Of a DNA stretch of 64,000 nucleotides, positions 25,569-34,417 are shown one piece after another. A model generated the notes under the pieces. That model did not search any database and had not been told where the DNA came from. It saw only the letters and a list, made by a program, of their open reading frames with translations. This DNA comes from an uncultured Prevotella sp. (lineage in GTDB: Bacteria; Bacteroidota; Bacteroidia; Bacteroidales; Bacteroidaceae), in assembly GCA_937895845.1 (NCBI GenBank), contig CALBLK010000071.1, positions 1 to 64,000 of the forward strand, read 5' to 3'. Position 1 is the first letter of the stretch, and every line of letters begins with the position of its first letter. Both the position numbers and the translations under genes were made by a program.

Positions 25569-27815
25569 TTACATTCTCTCGTGCGCCTGGCGCGCGATGA
25601 CATCCAGCTGCTGCTCGCGCGTGAGGTCGATGAACTTCACGGCATACCCGCTCACGCGGATGGTGAAGTTGGCATACTCGGGCTTCTCGGGATGCTCCAT
25701 GGCGTCGCGCAGCTTGTCCATGCCGAACACGTTGACGTTCAGGTGGTGGGCGCCGCGGCTGAAATAGCCGTCGAGCACGCCCACGAGCGTGCGGCTGCGC
25801 TCCTCGTCACTGTGCCCCAGCGTGTCGGGGCTGATGGTCTGGGTGTTCGAGATGCCGTCGAGGGCATACTCGTAAGGCAGCTTGGCCACCGAGTTGAGCG
25901 AGGCCAGCAGGCCGTTCTTCTCCGCGCCGTAGCTGGGGTTGGCCCCGGGCGCCAGCGGCGTTCCGCCGCGCCGGCCGTCGGGCAGGTTGCCCGTGTACTT
26001 GCCGTACACCACGTTCGAGGTGATGGTGAGGATGCTTGTCGTGGGCTCGCTGTCGCGGTAGGTCTTGTGCTTGCGTATCTTGGTGACAAACGTCTTGAGC
26101 AGCCACACGGCAATGTCGTCGGCGCGGTCGTCGTCGTTGCCATAGCGGGGGAAGTCGCCCTCGGCCACGTAGTCAACGTTGAAGCCCTCCTCGTCGCGCA
26201 CCATCCGCACCTTGGCATACTTCACCGCCGAGATGGAGTCGACCACGTGCGAGAAGCCGGCGATGCCGGTGGCGAAGGTGCGGCGCACGTCGGTGTCGAT
26301 GAGCGCCATCTCGGCCGCCTCGTAAAAGTACTTGTCGTGCATGTAGTGGATGAGGTTGAGCGTGTTCACGTACACCCCGGCCAGCCAGTCCATGGCCTGG
26401 TCGAAGCGCGGCGCCAGCTCCTCCCACGTGAGATACTCGTCACGGATGGGGCGGAAGCCCGGCGCCACCTGCTCGCGGCTCTTGGCGTCCACGCCGCCGT
26501 TGCAGGCATAGAGCAGACACTTGGCCAGGTTGGCCCGCGCGCCGAAGAACTGCATCTCCTTGCCCGTCTGGGTGGCGCTCACGCAGCAGCAGATGGAGTA
26601 GTCGTCGCCCCACACGGGACGCATCACCTCGTCGTTCTCATACTGTATCGAGCTGGTGGTCACCGAGATGGAGGCCGCGTAGCGCTTGAAGCCGTCCGGG
26701 AGCCGTGGGCTGTACAGCACGGTGAGGTTGGGCTCGGGACTGGGCCCCATGTTCTCCAGCGTGTGCAGGAAGCGGAAGTCGTTCCTGGTCACCATGTGCC
26801 GCCCGTCCACTCCGATGCCGCCCACTTCCAGGGTGGCCCACACGGGGTCGCCGCTGAACAGCTGGTTATAGGAGGGGATGCGGGCGAACTTCACCATGCG
26901 GAACTTCATCACCAGGTGGTCGATGAGTTCCTGGGCCTCGCTCTCGGTGAGTGTGCCCTCGCGGAGGTCACGGCTGATGTAGATGTCAAGGAAGGTCGAC
27001 ACGCGGCCCACCGACATGGCGGCGCCGTTCTGGGTCTTGATGGCGGCCAGGTAGCCGAAATAGAGCCACTGCACGGCCTCGCGGGCGCTGCCGGCCGGCT
27101 GCGAGATGTCGTAGCCGTAGATTTCGGCCATGCGCTTCATCTCCCTGAGGGCCTTGATTTGCATGGAAATCTCCTCGCGCAGCCGGATGACGCCGTCGCT
27201 CATCACGCCGCAGCCGCAGTTGCGCTTGTCGCTCTCCTTCTGGGCAATGAGGAAGTCAATGCCGTAGAGGGCCACGCGGCGGTAGTCGCCCACGATGCGC
27301 CCGCGCCCGTAGGTGTCGGGCAGGCCGGTGAGGATGTGGTTGTGGCGCACGGACTTCATTTCCTCCGTGTAGGCGTCAAACACGCCGTCGTTGTGGGTCT
27401 TGCAGTATTTGGTGAAAATCTCGTGCAGCTTCTCTGAGGGCTGGTAGCCGTAGGTTGTGCAGGCCTGCTCGGCCATCTTGATGCCGCCAAAGGGCATGAA
27501 GGCGCGCTTGAGCGGCTTGTCGGTCTGCAGTCCCACCACCTTCTCCAGCTCCTTGGTGCCGGGGCCGATGTAGCCGGGGCCGTAGGCTGTCATGCCCGAC
27601 ACGACCTCGGTCTCCATGTCGAGCACGCCTCCCTTGGCCCGCTCCTCGCGCTGCAGCTCCTGGAGCTGGCCCCAGAGCTGGCGGGTGGCCGCTGTCGGCC
27701 CGGCCAGGAACGACTCGTCACCGTCGTAGGCGGTGTAGTTGTTCTGAATAAAATCTCGCAAATTCACTTCGGATGTCCACAGGGTTCCCCTGAACCCTCG
27801 CCATTCTTTTCTCAT
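25569..27815 (-). CDS. pflB: formate C-acetyltransferase (pyruvate formate-lyase)
   Basis: Glycyl-radical enzyme that converts pyruvate and CoA to acetyl-CoA and formate in anaerobic metabolism. The 748-residue protein has the active-site cysteine pair within YSICCCVS and the radical-bearing Gly723 in RVSGYAVKF near the C-terminus. The PFL-typical segment TSNVVYGKYTGNLPDGRRGG is present. It requires an activating radical-SAM enzyme (PflA); no pflA-like gene is found on either side, although the two are often adjacent in other bacteria. The -7 box at 27871 is 56 bases upstream of the ATG. Confidence 0.96.
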   Translation of the reverse strand: MRKEWRGFRGTLWTSEVNLRDFIQNNYTAYDGDESFLAGPTAATRQLWGQLQELQREERAKGGVLDMETEVVSGMTAYGPGYIGPGTKELEKVVGLQTDKPLKRAFMPFGGIKMAEQACTTYGYQPSEKLHEIFTKYCKTHNDGVFDAYTEEMKSVRHNHILTGLPDTYGRGRIVGDYRRVALYGIDFLIAQKESDKRNCGCGVMSDGVIRLREEISMQIKALREMKRMAEIYGYDISQPAGSAREAVQWLYFGYLAAIKTQNGAAMSVGRVSTFLDIYISRDLREGTLTESEAQELIDHLVMKFRMVKFARIPSYNQLFSGDPVWATLEVGGIGVDGRHMVTRNDFRFLHTLENMGPSPEPNLTVLYSPRLPDGFKRYAASISVTTSSIQYENDEVMRPVWGDDYSICCCVSATQTGKEMQFFGARANLAKCLLYACNGGVDAKSREQVAPGFRPIRDEYLTWEELAPRFDQAMDWLAGVYVNTLNLIHYMHDKYFYEAAEMALIDTDVRRTFATGIAGFSHVVDSISAVKYAKVRMVRDEEGFNVDYVAEGDFPRYGNDDDRADDIAVWLLKTFVTKIRKHKTYRDSEPTTSILTITSNVVYGKYTGNLPDGRRGGTPLAPGANPSYGAEKNGLLASLNSVAKLPYEYALDGISNTQTISPDTLGHSDEERSRTLVGVLDGYFSRGAHHLNVNVFGMDKLRDAMEHPEKPEYANFTIRVSGYAVKFIDLTREQQLDVIARQAHERM

Positions 27816-27870
27816 AAATCCTTACTGGTGATAATAAAAAAAATAATTCGTTCTGGTTGCTATTCGGATG

Positions 27871-27878
27871 CAAAGGTA
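27871..27878 (-). promoter_or_regulatory. -7 box of pflB promoter
   Basis: CAAAGGTA on the plus strand reads TACCTTTG on the minus strand; no TTTG at the matching -33 position. Confidence 0.5.
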
Positions 27879-28247
27879 CAACATTTTCGGCACATCAGGC
27901 CATAAGTTCGCCTCATCTTCACCTCAAACCTGTCATCCGACGCCGCCGCGGTGGCCGCTTTTTACGGGCGGCTTGCAGCCGGCAGCGCTGGAGCCACCGT
28001 CTGCAACAGCTCCCGCACTGACGGCAGCAAACAGTGTTAACAAACCTTTCAACTCTTAAATTTCACCACGGTCAAAACCCGAAATCCTTGCGTTTTTCCG
28101 AACCGAAAGGCCGCTGGCTTCAACCGCTGCACGCTCGTGTGTGCACCGGCAAGCAGCTGGCTGTGTGCAAGATAATGTTTTTCATCGTGATCTGTGCAAA
28201 ATACGGCTCTGCAAAACGGTCTGTTCGGGCACGCCAAAAGGGCTGTA

Positions 28248-28302
28248 TGACGCGGCAGGACGGTGCATCCCGGCAAGCCAAACGCGCCGTCCCGCCGCGT
28301 CA
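28248..28302. repeat. imperfect 16-bp inverted repeat
   Basis: Arms 28248-28263 and 28287-28302 pair at 15 of 16 positions around a 23-base loop. No T-run follows on either strand, so it is not an obvious terminator. Just before it, CACGCCAAAAGGGC (28230-28243) is identical to 50145-50158. Confidence 0.5.
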
Positions 28303-28449
28303 TCCGGGCCGTTTCACAGTCAAGGGGGGCCTCAACCACAAGGCCAACGGCCTTTTGCCTGCTTTCCGCAGGACATTTGCGGCATGCCGCGCGCTATCTC
28401 ACCCTAGTCCGGGAGAGAATGAATTGTTAAACAGAAGGGGGGCTGAATG

Positions 28450-29574
28450 TTAATTTTTGTGCTTTTCCAACAGCTCAACCATCAGTCGGGCGGCATTGTC
28501 GGGCGCACCCTCGCCGCCCAGCAGCCGGCGCACTTCGCCATAGCCGGCAAGCATCTTTTCGCGAGCGTCTCCGCCCGGGAGGACGGCCAGCAGGTGGCGG
28601 CGGATGTTGTCAACCGTAAAGGTGTCGGCCACCAGCTCGGGCACCACCTCGCGGCCGGCAATGAGGTTGACCAGCGAGATGTAAGGTACTTTGAGCAGCC
28701 GGCGGCGCAAAAAGGCGACGAGCCTGGGCAGCGGCGTCCTGTAGCACACCACCTGGGGCACGCCGAACAGGGCGGTCTCGAGGGTGGCGGTGCCGCTGGT
28801 CACGAGGGCGGCCGTGGCCTGGGCCAGCAGCGGATAGGTCTGGTTGCGCACCACGCGCACGGGGTAGCCGGCGAGCAGGGGGCGGTAAACGGCCATGTCC
28901 ACGCCGGGGGCGGCGGCCACCACCAGCTCGTAGCGGCTGGCAAGGCCGGCCGAGGCGCGGAGCATGGCGGGCAGGTTGTCACGGATTTCCTGCACGCGGC
29001 TGCCGGCGAGCAGGGCGACCACGGGACGGCCGCCAGGGGCTGCGCCGCGGAAGGTGCGGCGGAAGGCGCTCACCTCGTCGGCCGTGGGGTTGCCCACATA
29101 GTGGATGGGGTAATGGTGCTTGCGCTCGAAGAAGGGCACCTCGAACGGCAGGATGGAGAACAGCTGGTCTACGTTGCGCCTGATGTCCTTGATGCGGTAT
29201 TCCTTCCAGGCCCATATCTTGGGCGCGATATAGTAGAACACGGGTATCCGCGTGTGGCGTTTCACATAGCGGGCCATGCTGAGGTTGAAGCCGGGATAGT
29301 CGACCAGAATCACCACGTCGGGCTGCCACGCCACGATGTCGCGCCTGCACAGGCGCATGCCGGCGAGGATAGCGGGCAGGTGGAGGAGCACGGGGACAAA
29401 GCCCATATAGGCCAGTTTGCGGTAGTGGCGCACGCGGTGGCCGCCCTGGGCGGCCATCAGGTCGCCGCCGAAAAAGCGGAAGTCGGCCCGGGGGTCGCGG
29501 CGCTTGAGGGCCTCCATCAGGCGCGAGGCGTGCAGGTCGCCGCTGGCCTCGCCAACGATAAGGTAGTATTTCAT
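28450..29574 (-). CDS. lpxB: lipid-A-disaccharide synthase
   Basis: Joins UDP-diacylglucosamine and lipid X to form the lipid A disaccharide at the inner membrane. From the ATG at 29574 it has 374 residues, starting MKYYLIVGEASGDLHASRLM, the LpxB hallmark. Later motifs include GFVPVL, PDVVILVDYPGFN and the C-terminal GT-B nucleotide-sugar region (TSGTATLETALFGVPQVVCY). The frame is open seven codons further upstream, but this start is typical of the family and leaves a 10-base gap to surE. The surE-lpxB pair next to divergent parA is a familiar Bacteroidales arrangement. Confidence 0.96.
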   Translation of the reverse strand: MKYYLIVGEASGDLHASRLMEALKRRDPRADFRFFGGDLMAAQGGHRVRHYRKLAYMGFVPVLLHLPAILAGMRLCRRDIVAWQPDVVILVDYPGFNLSMARYVKRHTRIPVFYYIAPKIWAWKEYRIKDIRRNVDQLFSILPFEVPFFERKHHYPIHYVGNPTADEVSAFRRTFRGAAPGGRPVVALLAGSRVQEIRDNLPAMLRASAGLASRYELVVAAAPGVDMAVYRPLLAGYPVRVVRNQTYPLLAQATAALVTSGTATLETALFGVPQVVCYRTPLPRLVAFLRRRLLKVPYISLVNLIAGREVVPELVADTFTVDNIRRHLLAVLPGGDAREKMLAGYGEVRRLLGGEGAPDNAARLMVELLEKHKN

Positions 29575-29584
29575 GGGGCGGTTG

Positions 29585-30367
29585 TCAGCAGTCAAGCAGT
29601 CCCTTGACCAGCCCCACGGCCTCGTGGGCGGTCACATCAATGCGCGTTGGGGTGACGGCCACATAGCCGTGGGCGAGGGCCCAGCTGTCAGTGTCCTCGG
29701 CCCGGGGCTCGTCGTCAGTGTACTCGCCCACCATCCAATAGTAGTCGTAGCCGCGCGGGTGGCGGCACTTCACCACCTCGCGCCCCCACGAGCCGTAGGC
29801 CATGCGGCACACGCGGACGCCGCGGAACGACGGGGCCAGGGGGAAGTTGACATTGAGGCAGACCCCGCGGGGCAGCCCGCCGGCCAGCACGCGGGCCGTC
29901 ATGTCGCGGACATAGGGTACAAGCGGCTCGAAATCGGCCTCTTCCCTGTGGTCGCACAGCGAGAAGGCCACAGAGGGGATGTGCTTCATGCAACCCTCGA
30001 GGGTGACCCCCATTGTGCCCGAGTAGTGCACGTTGACCGAGGCGTTGTCGCCATGGTTTATGCCGCCTATCACCATGTCGGGGCGGCGGCCGGCGCAGAG
30101 CTGGCTCAAGGCCATCTTCACGCAGTCGACGGGGGTGCCGTTGCACGACCACACCTCAAGGCCCTCCTCGCTGCGGCGGAGCTTGAGGGTGAGGGGTGTT
30201 GCCGACGAGAAGGCGCACGCGAAGCCGCTGCGGGGCGACTCGGGGGCGCAGACCAGCAGGCGGGCCAGGGAGCGCAGGGCGCGCACAAGCGCCAGGAGGC
30301 CGGGGGCAGAGTAGCCGTCATCGTTGGAGATGAGGATAAAGGGTTGCTGTTCAGTCATGTTCGTCAA
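29585..30367 (-). CDS. surE: 5'/3'-nucleotidase SurE
   Basis: Metal-dependent nucleoside monophosphatase linked to stationary-phase survival. The 260-residue protein opens with the SurE motif ILISNDDGYSAPG (Asp-Asp metal ligands) and has APESPRSGF, the substrate-pocket NGTPVDCVKMAL, and the glycine-rich VIGGINHGDN. Two starts are possible, ATG at 30367 or at 30358; the second removes only three residues. It is the first gene of the surE-lpxB pair and diverges from parA. Confidence 0.95.
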   Translation of the reverse strand: MTNMTEQQPFILISNDDGYSAPGLLALVRALRSLARLLVCAPESPRSGFACAFSSATPLTLKLRRSEEGLEVWSCNGTPVDCVKMALSQLCAGRRPDMVIGGINHGDNASVNVHYSGTMGVTLEGCMKHIPSVAFSLCDHREEADFEPLVPYVRDMTARVLAGGLPRGVCLNVNFPLAPSFRGVRVCRMAYGSWGREVVKCRHPRGYDYYWMVGEYTDDEPRAEDTDSWALAHGYVAVTPTRIDVTAHEAVGLVKGLLDC

Positions 30368-30385
30368 AGGATATTTTCAAGATGC

Positions 30386-30393
30386 AAAAATAC
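30386..30393 (-). promoter_or_regulatory. -7 box of surE-lpxB promoter
   Basis: CAAAAATA on the plus strand reads TATTTTTG on the minus strand, 19 bases before the surE ATG. Confidence 0.45.
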
Positions 30394-30434
30394 TAAAAAT
30401 GGCCGATACATGGCGTTTTCTCGCCCAAAATGTA

Positions 30435-30442
30435 TATCTTTG
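30435..30442 (+). promoter_or_regulatory. -7 box of parA operon promoter
   Basis: TATCTTTG 31 bases before the parA ATG. It is divergent from the surE box within a 105-base intergenic region; -33 elements are not clear for either. Confidence 0.5.
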
Positions 30443-30472
30443 CAAACTAGAACACTAAGTTTTTGACTGCAA

Positions 30473-31234
30473 ATGGGTAAAATCATCGCATTAGCAAACC
30501 AGAAAGGTGGCGTGGGAAAGACGACCACAACCATCAACCTTGCGGCCTCGCTGGCCACGCTCGAAAAGAGCGTGCTGGTGGTCGACGCCGACCCGCAGGC
30601 CAATGCCTCGAGCGGACTGGGCGTGGACATCAAGAGTGTGGACTGTTCGCTATACGAGTGCATCATTGACCATGCCGACGTGCGCGACGCCATCTACACA
30701 ACCGACATTGACGGACTGGACATCATCCCCAGCCACATCGACCTGGTGGGCGCGGAAATCGAGATGCTCAACCTGAACGACCGCGAAAAGGTGCTCAAGA
30801 ACCTGCTGGCGCCCATCAAGGACGACTACGACTACATTCTGATTGACTGCAGCCCCTCGCTGGGCCTCATCACGGTGAACTCGCTGACGGCCGCCGACTC
30901 GGTGATCATCCCCGTGCAGTGCGAGTACTTCGCGCTGGAGGGCATCAGCAAGCTGCTCAACACCATCAAGATTATCAAGAGCAAGCTCAACCCGGGACTG
31001 GAGATCGAGGGGTTCCTGCTGACCATGTATGACTCGAGGCTGCGGCTGGCCAACCAGATCTACGACGAGGTGAAGCGGCACTTCCAGGAGCTGGTGTTCA
31101 AGACGGTGATCCAGCGCAACGTGAAGCTGAGCGAGAGCCCGAGCCACGGGCTGCCGGTGATTCTCTACGACGCTGACTCGACGGGCAGCAAGAACCACCT
31201 GGCGCTGGCCAAGGAGATTATCAACAAGAACTGA
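30473..31234 (+). CDS. parA: chromosome-partitioning ATPase ParA/Soj
   Basis: Walker-type ATPase that moves or positions the chromosomal origin with ParB. The 253-residue protein begins MGKIIALANQKGGVGKTTTT, containing the deviant Walker A (KGGVGKTT), followed by VVDADPQANAS (Walker A') and YILIDCSPSLG (Walker B). It is a small, chromosomal-type ParA with no N-terminal DNA-binding extension. It opens the operon parA, parB, DUF5683 gene, mltD-like gene and relA. Confidence 0.96.
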   Translation: MGKIIALANQKGGVGKTTTTINLAASLATLEKSVLVVDADPQANASSGLGVDIKSVDCSLYECIIDHADVRDAIYTTDIDGLDIIPSHIDLVGAEIEMLNLNDREKVLKNLLAPIKDDYDYILIDCSPSLGLITVNSLTAADSVIIPVQCEYFALEGISKLLNTIKIIKSKLNPGLEIEGFLLTMYDSRLRLANQIYDEVKRHFQELVFKTVIQRNVKLSESPSHGLPVILYDADSTGSKNHLALAKEIINKN

Positions 31235-31305
31235 GGCGGCGCCCCGGCTGGCCGCGCCGCAGGGCGCAGCGGACGGGGCACGCCCAAAGAAGCAAGCAGA
31301 GACGA

Positions 31306-32226
31306 ATGGCTGTACACAAGAAATACAACAAGAACGTGCTGGGGCGCGGACTGGACGACATCGGCAGCGGCCGCGGACTGGACGCACTGATTGACACCGG
31401 CGACGTGCGCACGCAAGGGTCGTCGAACCTCAGCGAGATTGCGCTCGACCAGATTGAGCCGAACCCCAACCAGCCCCGCCGCGAGTTTGACGAGGAGGCG
31501 CTGCGGGAACTGGCCAGCAGCATCCGCGAGATAGGCATCATCCAGCCCATCACACTGAGGCAGACCGCCGGGGGGAAATATCAGATTGTCGCCGGCGAAC
31601 GGCGCTGGCGGGCCTCGCAGCTGGCCGGACTGAAAGCCATACCCGCCTACATCAGGACCGTGGAGGACGAGGGGGTGATGGAAATGGCGCTGGTGGAGAA
31701 CATCCAGCGCGAGGACCTCAACGCCATCGAGATAGCGCTGGCCTACGAGCACCTGGCCGAGACCACGGGGCTCACACAGGAGAAAATATCGGAGCGCGTG
31801 GGCAAGAGCCGCGCGGCCGTGACCAACTATATGCGGCTGCTCAAGCTGCCGGCACAGGTGCAGATGGCCCTGAAGAACAAGGTCATCGACATGGGCCACG
31901 CGCGCGCACTGCTGGCCCTGGACAGCCCGAGCATGCAAATCAAGCTGTTCAAGGAGATAGAGAAGAACGGCTACTCCGTGAGAAAGGTGGAGGAAATGGT
32001 GCAGATGCTCAAGAGCGGCGAGGACGTGGCCACGGCGCGCAAGCGGATTGCGGCCAAGGCGCAGCTGCCCGAGGAGTTCAACGTGCTGAAGAACAGGCTG
32101 GCCGACTTCTTCAAGACCAAGGTGCAGATGACTTGCTCGCCCAAGGGCAAGGGCAAAATCAGCATCTCCTTTGACAACGAGGAGCAGCTCGAACAGATAA
32201 TGCACGCCCTTGACGGCGCCAAGTGA
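31306..32226 (+). CDS. parB: chromosome-partitioning protein ParB/Spo0J
   Basis: Binds parS sites near the origin as a CTP-dependent clamp and stimulates ParA. The 306-residue protein has an N-terminal ParA-interacting segment (LGRGLDDIGSGRGLDALI), the CTP-binding box including GERRWRAS, a helix-turn-helix domain (TGLTQEKISERVGKSRAAVTN) and a C-terminal dimerisation region. It lies 71 bases after parA. No parS-like 16-bp palindrome was noticed nearby, but it was not searched systematically. Confidence 0.95.
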   Translation: MAVHKKYNKNVLGRGLDDIGSGRGLDALIDTGDVRTQGSSNLSEIALDQIEPNPNQPRREFDEEALRELASSIREIGIIQPITLRQTAGGKYQIVAGERRWRASQLAGLKAIPAYIRTVEDEGVMEMALVENIQREDLNAIEIALAYEHLAETTGLTQEKISERVGKSRAAVTNYMRLLKLPAQVQMALKNKVIDMGHARALLALDSPSMQIKLFKEIEKNGYSVRKVEEMVQMLKSGEDVATARKRIAAKAQLPEEFNVLKNRLADFFKTKVQMTCSPKGKGKISISFDNEEQLEQIMHALDGAK

Positions 32227-33017
32227 ACAAGAGAGTGACCGGTGGAATGAGAACGGAGTGCATTCGCATGTGCCAGCGTCTTGTCGCCGGCACGCTGCTG
32301 CTCGCAATGCCGGCATGGGCCGGCGCACAGCTTGCCGAGGGGGCTGCGGCGGCACAGGCCGTGGCCGCTGAGGCCGCTGAGGCCGGCGCGGACAGCGCCG
32401 TGACGGCCGCAACAGTGGCCATCACGGCGGACGACAGTCTGGCGCGGGCCGGTTCGGCAGCCGCCGGCGAGGCGGCAGGGAGGGTGAAGGCAAAGCCCCA
32501 CCGCGACTGGAGCACATGGAAGCCGGACCCGCAGCGGGCGCTGTGGATGGCGCTGGTGCTGCCCGGCGGCGGACAGATATACAACCGCAAGTACTGGAAG
32601 CTGCCCATCATCTACGGCGGCTTCATGGGCTGCCTCTACGCCATGAACTGGAACAACATGATGTACCGCGACTACTCGCAGGCTTACCTTGACATCATGG
32701 ACAGCGACCCCAACACGTGCAGCTACAACAAGTTCCTGCACCTGGGCAAGAAGATAGACAGCTCGAACGAGGACCGCTACAAGACTATCTTCAAGAAACG
32801 GAAAGACAGGTACCGCCGGTGGCGCGACATGAGCTTCTTCTGCATGGTCGGGGTCTACGCGCTCTCGGTCATCGACGCCTACGTGGACGCCGAGCTGTCG
32901 GAGTTTGACATCTCGAAAGACCTGAGCCTGAGGGTCGAGCCGGCTGTGATGGGCAGCGGGGCGGGGCTGCGCACGGGCAGCGCCTCTGTGGGACTTCAGT
33001 GCAGCCTGCGCTTCTGA
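32223..33017 (+). CDS. DUF5683-domain membrane protein
   Basis: A 264-residue protein whose GTG start overlaps the parB stop by four bases (an ATG at 32247 would give 256 residues). It has a secretion signal or membrane anchor (LVAGTLLLAMPAWAGAQ), an alanine-rich linker (about 35-85), and the DUF5683 core with KPDPQRALWMALVLPGGGQI, the motif YNRKYWKLP, a hydrophobic segment and a second segment SFFCMVGVYALSVIDAYVDA. The family is found in this position, between parB and a lytic transglycosylase, in many Bacteroidales. Its role is unknown; the position suggests a link between the cell envelope and the chromosome-segregation operon. Confidence 0.85.
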   Translation: MNKRVTGGMRTECIRMCQRLVAGTLLLAMPAWAGAQLAEGAAAAQAVAAEAAEAGADSAVTAATVAITADDSLARAGSAAAGEAAGRVKAKPHRDWSTWKPDPQRALWMALVLPGGGQIYNRKYWKLPIIYGGFMGCLYAMNWNNMMYRDYSQAYLDIMDSDPNTCSYNKFLHLGKKIDSSNEDRYKTIFKKRKDRYRRWRDMSFFCMVGVYALSVIDAYVDAELSEFDISKDLSLRVEPAVMGSGAGLRTGSASVGLQCSLRF

Positions 33018-33078
33018 GGCGGCGCTGCCGGGCGGCAGCCATAGCGAACAATCACTAGTGTATAATATAATATAAATA

Positions 33079-34404
33079 ATGTGGAGTAAGATTTCAAAGA
33101 CCATTAGCATAACTCTGATGCTGTTTCCGCTTGCCCTCCAGGCGCAGACAGGCCACGGTGACGACGAGATTGTCGTCAAGGACAAGGAGGGGAACGAGGA
33201 GGCCATCGACCTGCCGGAGGGCATGACACACGATGTGGACAGTCTGATAAACCTCTACATGGCCAAGAAGTATATGGTGGAGGCTGACGACTGCCAGATG
33301 CGCGACGTGAACCCGGTGTTCGAGGACGAGGTGTACAAGGACCGGCTGAGCCGGATTCCCTCGGTAATCGAGATGCCCTACAACGACGTGGTGCGCAAGT
33401 TCATCGACCTTTACAGCGGAAAGCTGCGCCACTCGGTCAGCTACATGCTGGGGGCTTCCAACTTTTACATGCCGATATTCGAAGAGGCGCTGGAGGCATA
33501 CCAGCTGCCGCTGGAGCTGAAATACCTGCCGGTGATCGAGTCGGCGCTCAACCCGACAGCCGTGTCGCGCGTGGGCGCCACCGGACTGTGGCAGTTTATG
33601 ATTACCACAGGCAAGATGTACGGGCTGAACGTCAACTCGCTGGTGGACGACAGGCGCGACCCCATCAAGGCGTCGTACGCCGCCGCACAGTACCTGAAGG
33701 ACCTTCACAAGATTTTCGGCGACTGGAACCTGGTGATAGCGGCCTACAACTGCGGGCCGGAGACCGTCAACAAGGCCATACGACGCTCGAAAGGAGAGAC
33801 CGACTACTGGCGCATCTACCCCTACCTGCCCAAGGAGACCAGGGGCTACGTGCCGGCATTCATCGCAGCCAACTACATCATGACCTACTACTGCGACCAC
33901 AACATCTGCCCGATGAGGACACGGCTCCCGGACAAGACGGACACGGTGATGGTGAACAGGGACGTACACTTCGAACAGATAGCGGCGGTGACGGGCATGG
34001 AGAAAGAGCAGCTGCGCGCACTGAACCCGAGCTACCGGCGCGACGTGGTGCCCGGCAAGACGGAGCCGTCGTGTCTGAGACTGCCGCAGACAAGGATGGC
34101 GCAGTTCATCGACATGGAGGACTCCATCTACAGCTACAAGACCGACTCGCTGCTGACCAAGCGCACCGAAGTGGCGGTGAACAAGGAGACGCCGGCCTAC
34201 TCGAAGCGCAGCGGGCGCAGCAGCCGGCACAAGTCATCCTACAAGAGGTCGAGAAGGAAGCGCACAAGGTCGGTGACCATACGCTCCGGACAGACGCTGT
34301 CGGAGATTGCCAGGCGCAACGGCACCACCGTGGCAAGGATCAAGAGGCTCAACGGCATCAAGGGATCAAACATCAGGGCCGGCAAGAGACTGAGGGTAAG
34401 ATAA
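33079..34404 (+). CDS. MltD-like lytic transglycosylase with C-terminal LysM
   Basis: Cleaves peptidoglycan glycan strands, forming 1,6-anhydro ends, in the periplasm. The 441-residue protein has a signal peptide (ISITLMLFPLALQAQ), an SLT goose-lysozyme-like domain with the catalytic Glu154 in LPVIESALNP, VGATGLWQFM and the AAYNCGP motif, a basic linker rich in Ser/Arg/Lys, and a LysM domain (RSGQTLSEIARRNGTTVARI, about 400-440) that binds the cell wall. Its conserved place between DUF5683 and relA matches other Bacteroidales. Confidence 0.92.
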   Translation: MWSKISKTISITLMLFPLALQAQTGHGDDEIVVKDKEGNEEAIDLPEGMTHDVDSLINLYMAKKYMVEADDCQMRDVNPVFEDEVYKDRLSRIPSVIEMPYNDVVRKFIDLYSGKLRHSVSYMLGASNFYMPIFEEALEAYQLPLELKYLPVIESALNPTAVSRVGATGLWQFMITTGKMYGLNVNSLVDDRRDPIKASYAAAQYLKDLHKIFGDWNLVIAAYNCGPETVNKAIRRSKGETDYWRIYPYLPKETRGYVPAFIAANYIMTYYCDHNICPMRTRLPDKTDTVMVNRDVHFEQIAAVTGMEKEQLRALNPSYRRDVVPGKTEPSCLRLPQTRMAQFIDMEDSIYSYKTDSLLTKRTEVAVNKETPAYSKRSGRSSRHKSSYKRSRRKRTRSVTIRSGQTLSEIARRNGTTVARIKRLNGIKGSNIRAGKRLRVR

Positions 34405-34417
34405 AACAACAGGGCCT

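Larger units (their letters stand above)
27816..28449. other. 634-base intergenic region upstream of pflB
   Basis: Contains the pflB -7 box, a GC-rich block at 27969-27996 that resembles 13238-13265, and an imperfect hairpin at 28248-28302. Open frames here (for example 28034-28453 plus) have no recognisable features, signal or homologous motif and are not called. No terminator with a T-run is seen after lpxB. Confidence 0.6.

Noticed and set aside
25581..27437. 618-residue plus-strand open frame
   Set aside because: Antisense to pflB; no recognisable domain.
28034..28453. 139-residue plus-strand open frame
   Set aside because: No motif, signal or ribosome-binding site; overlaps a hairpin and runs into the 3' end of lpxB.
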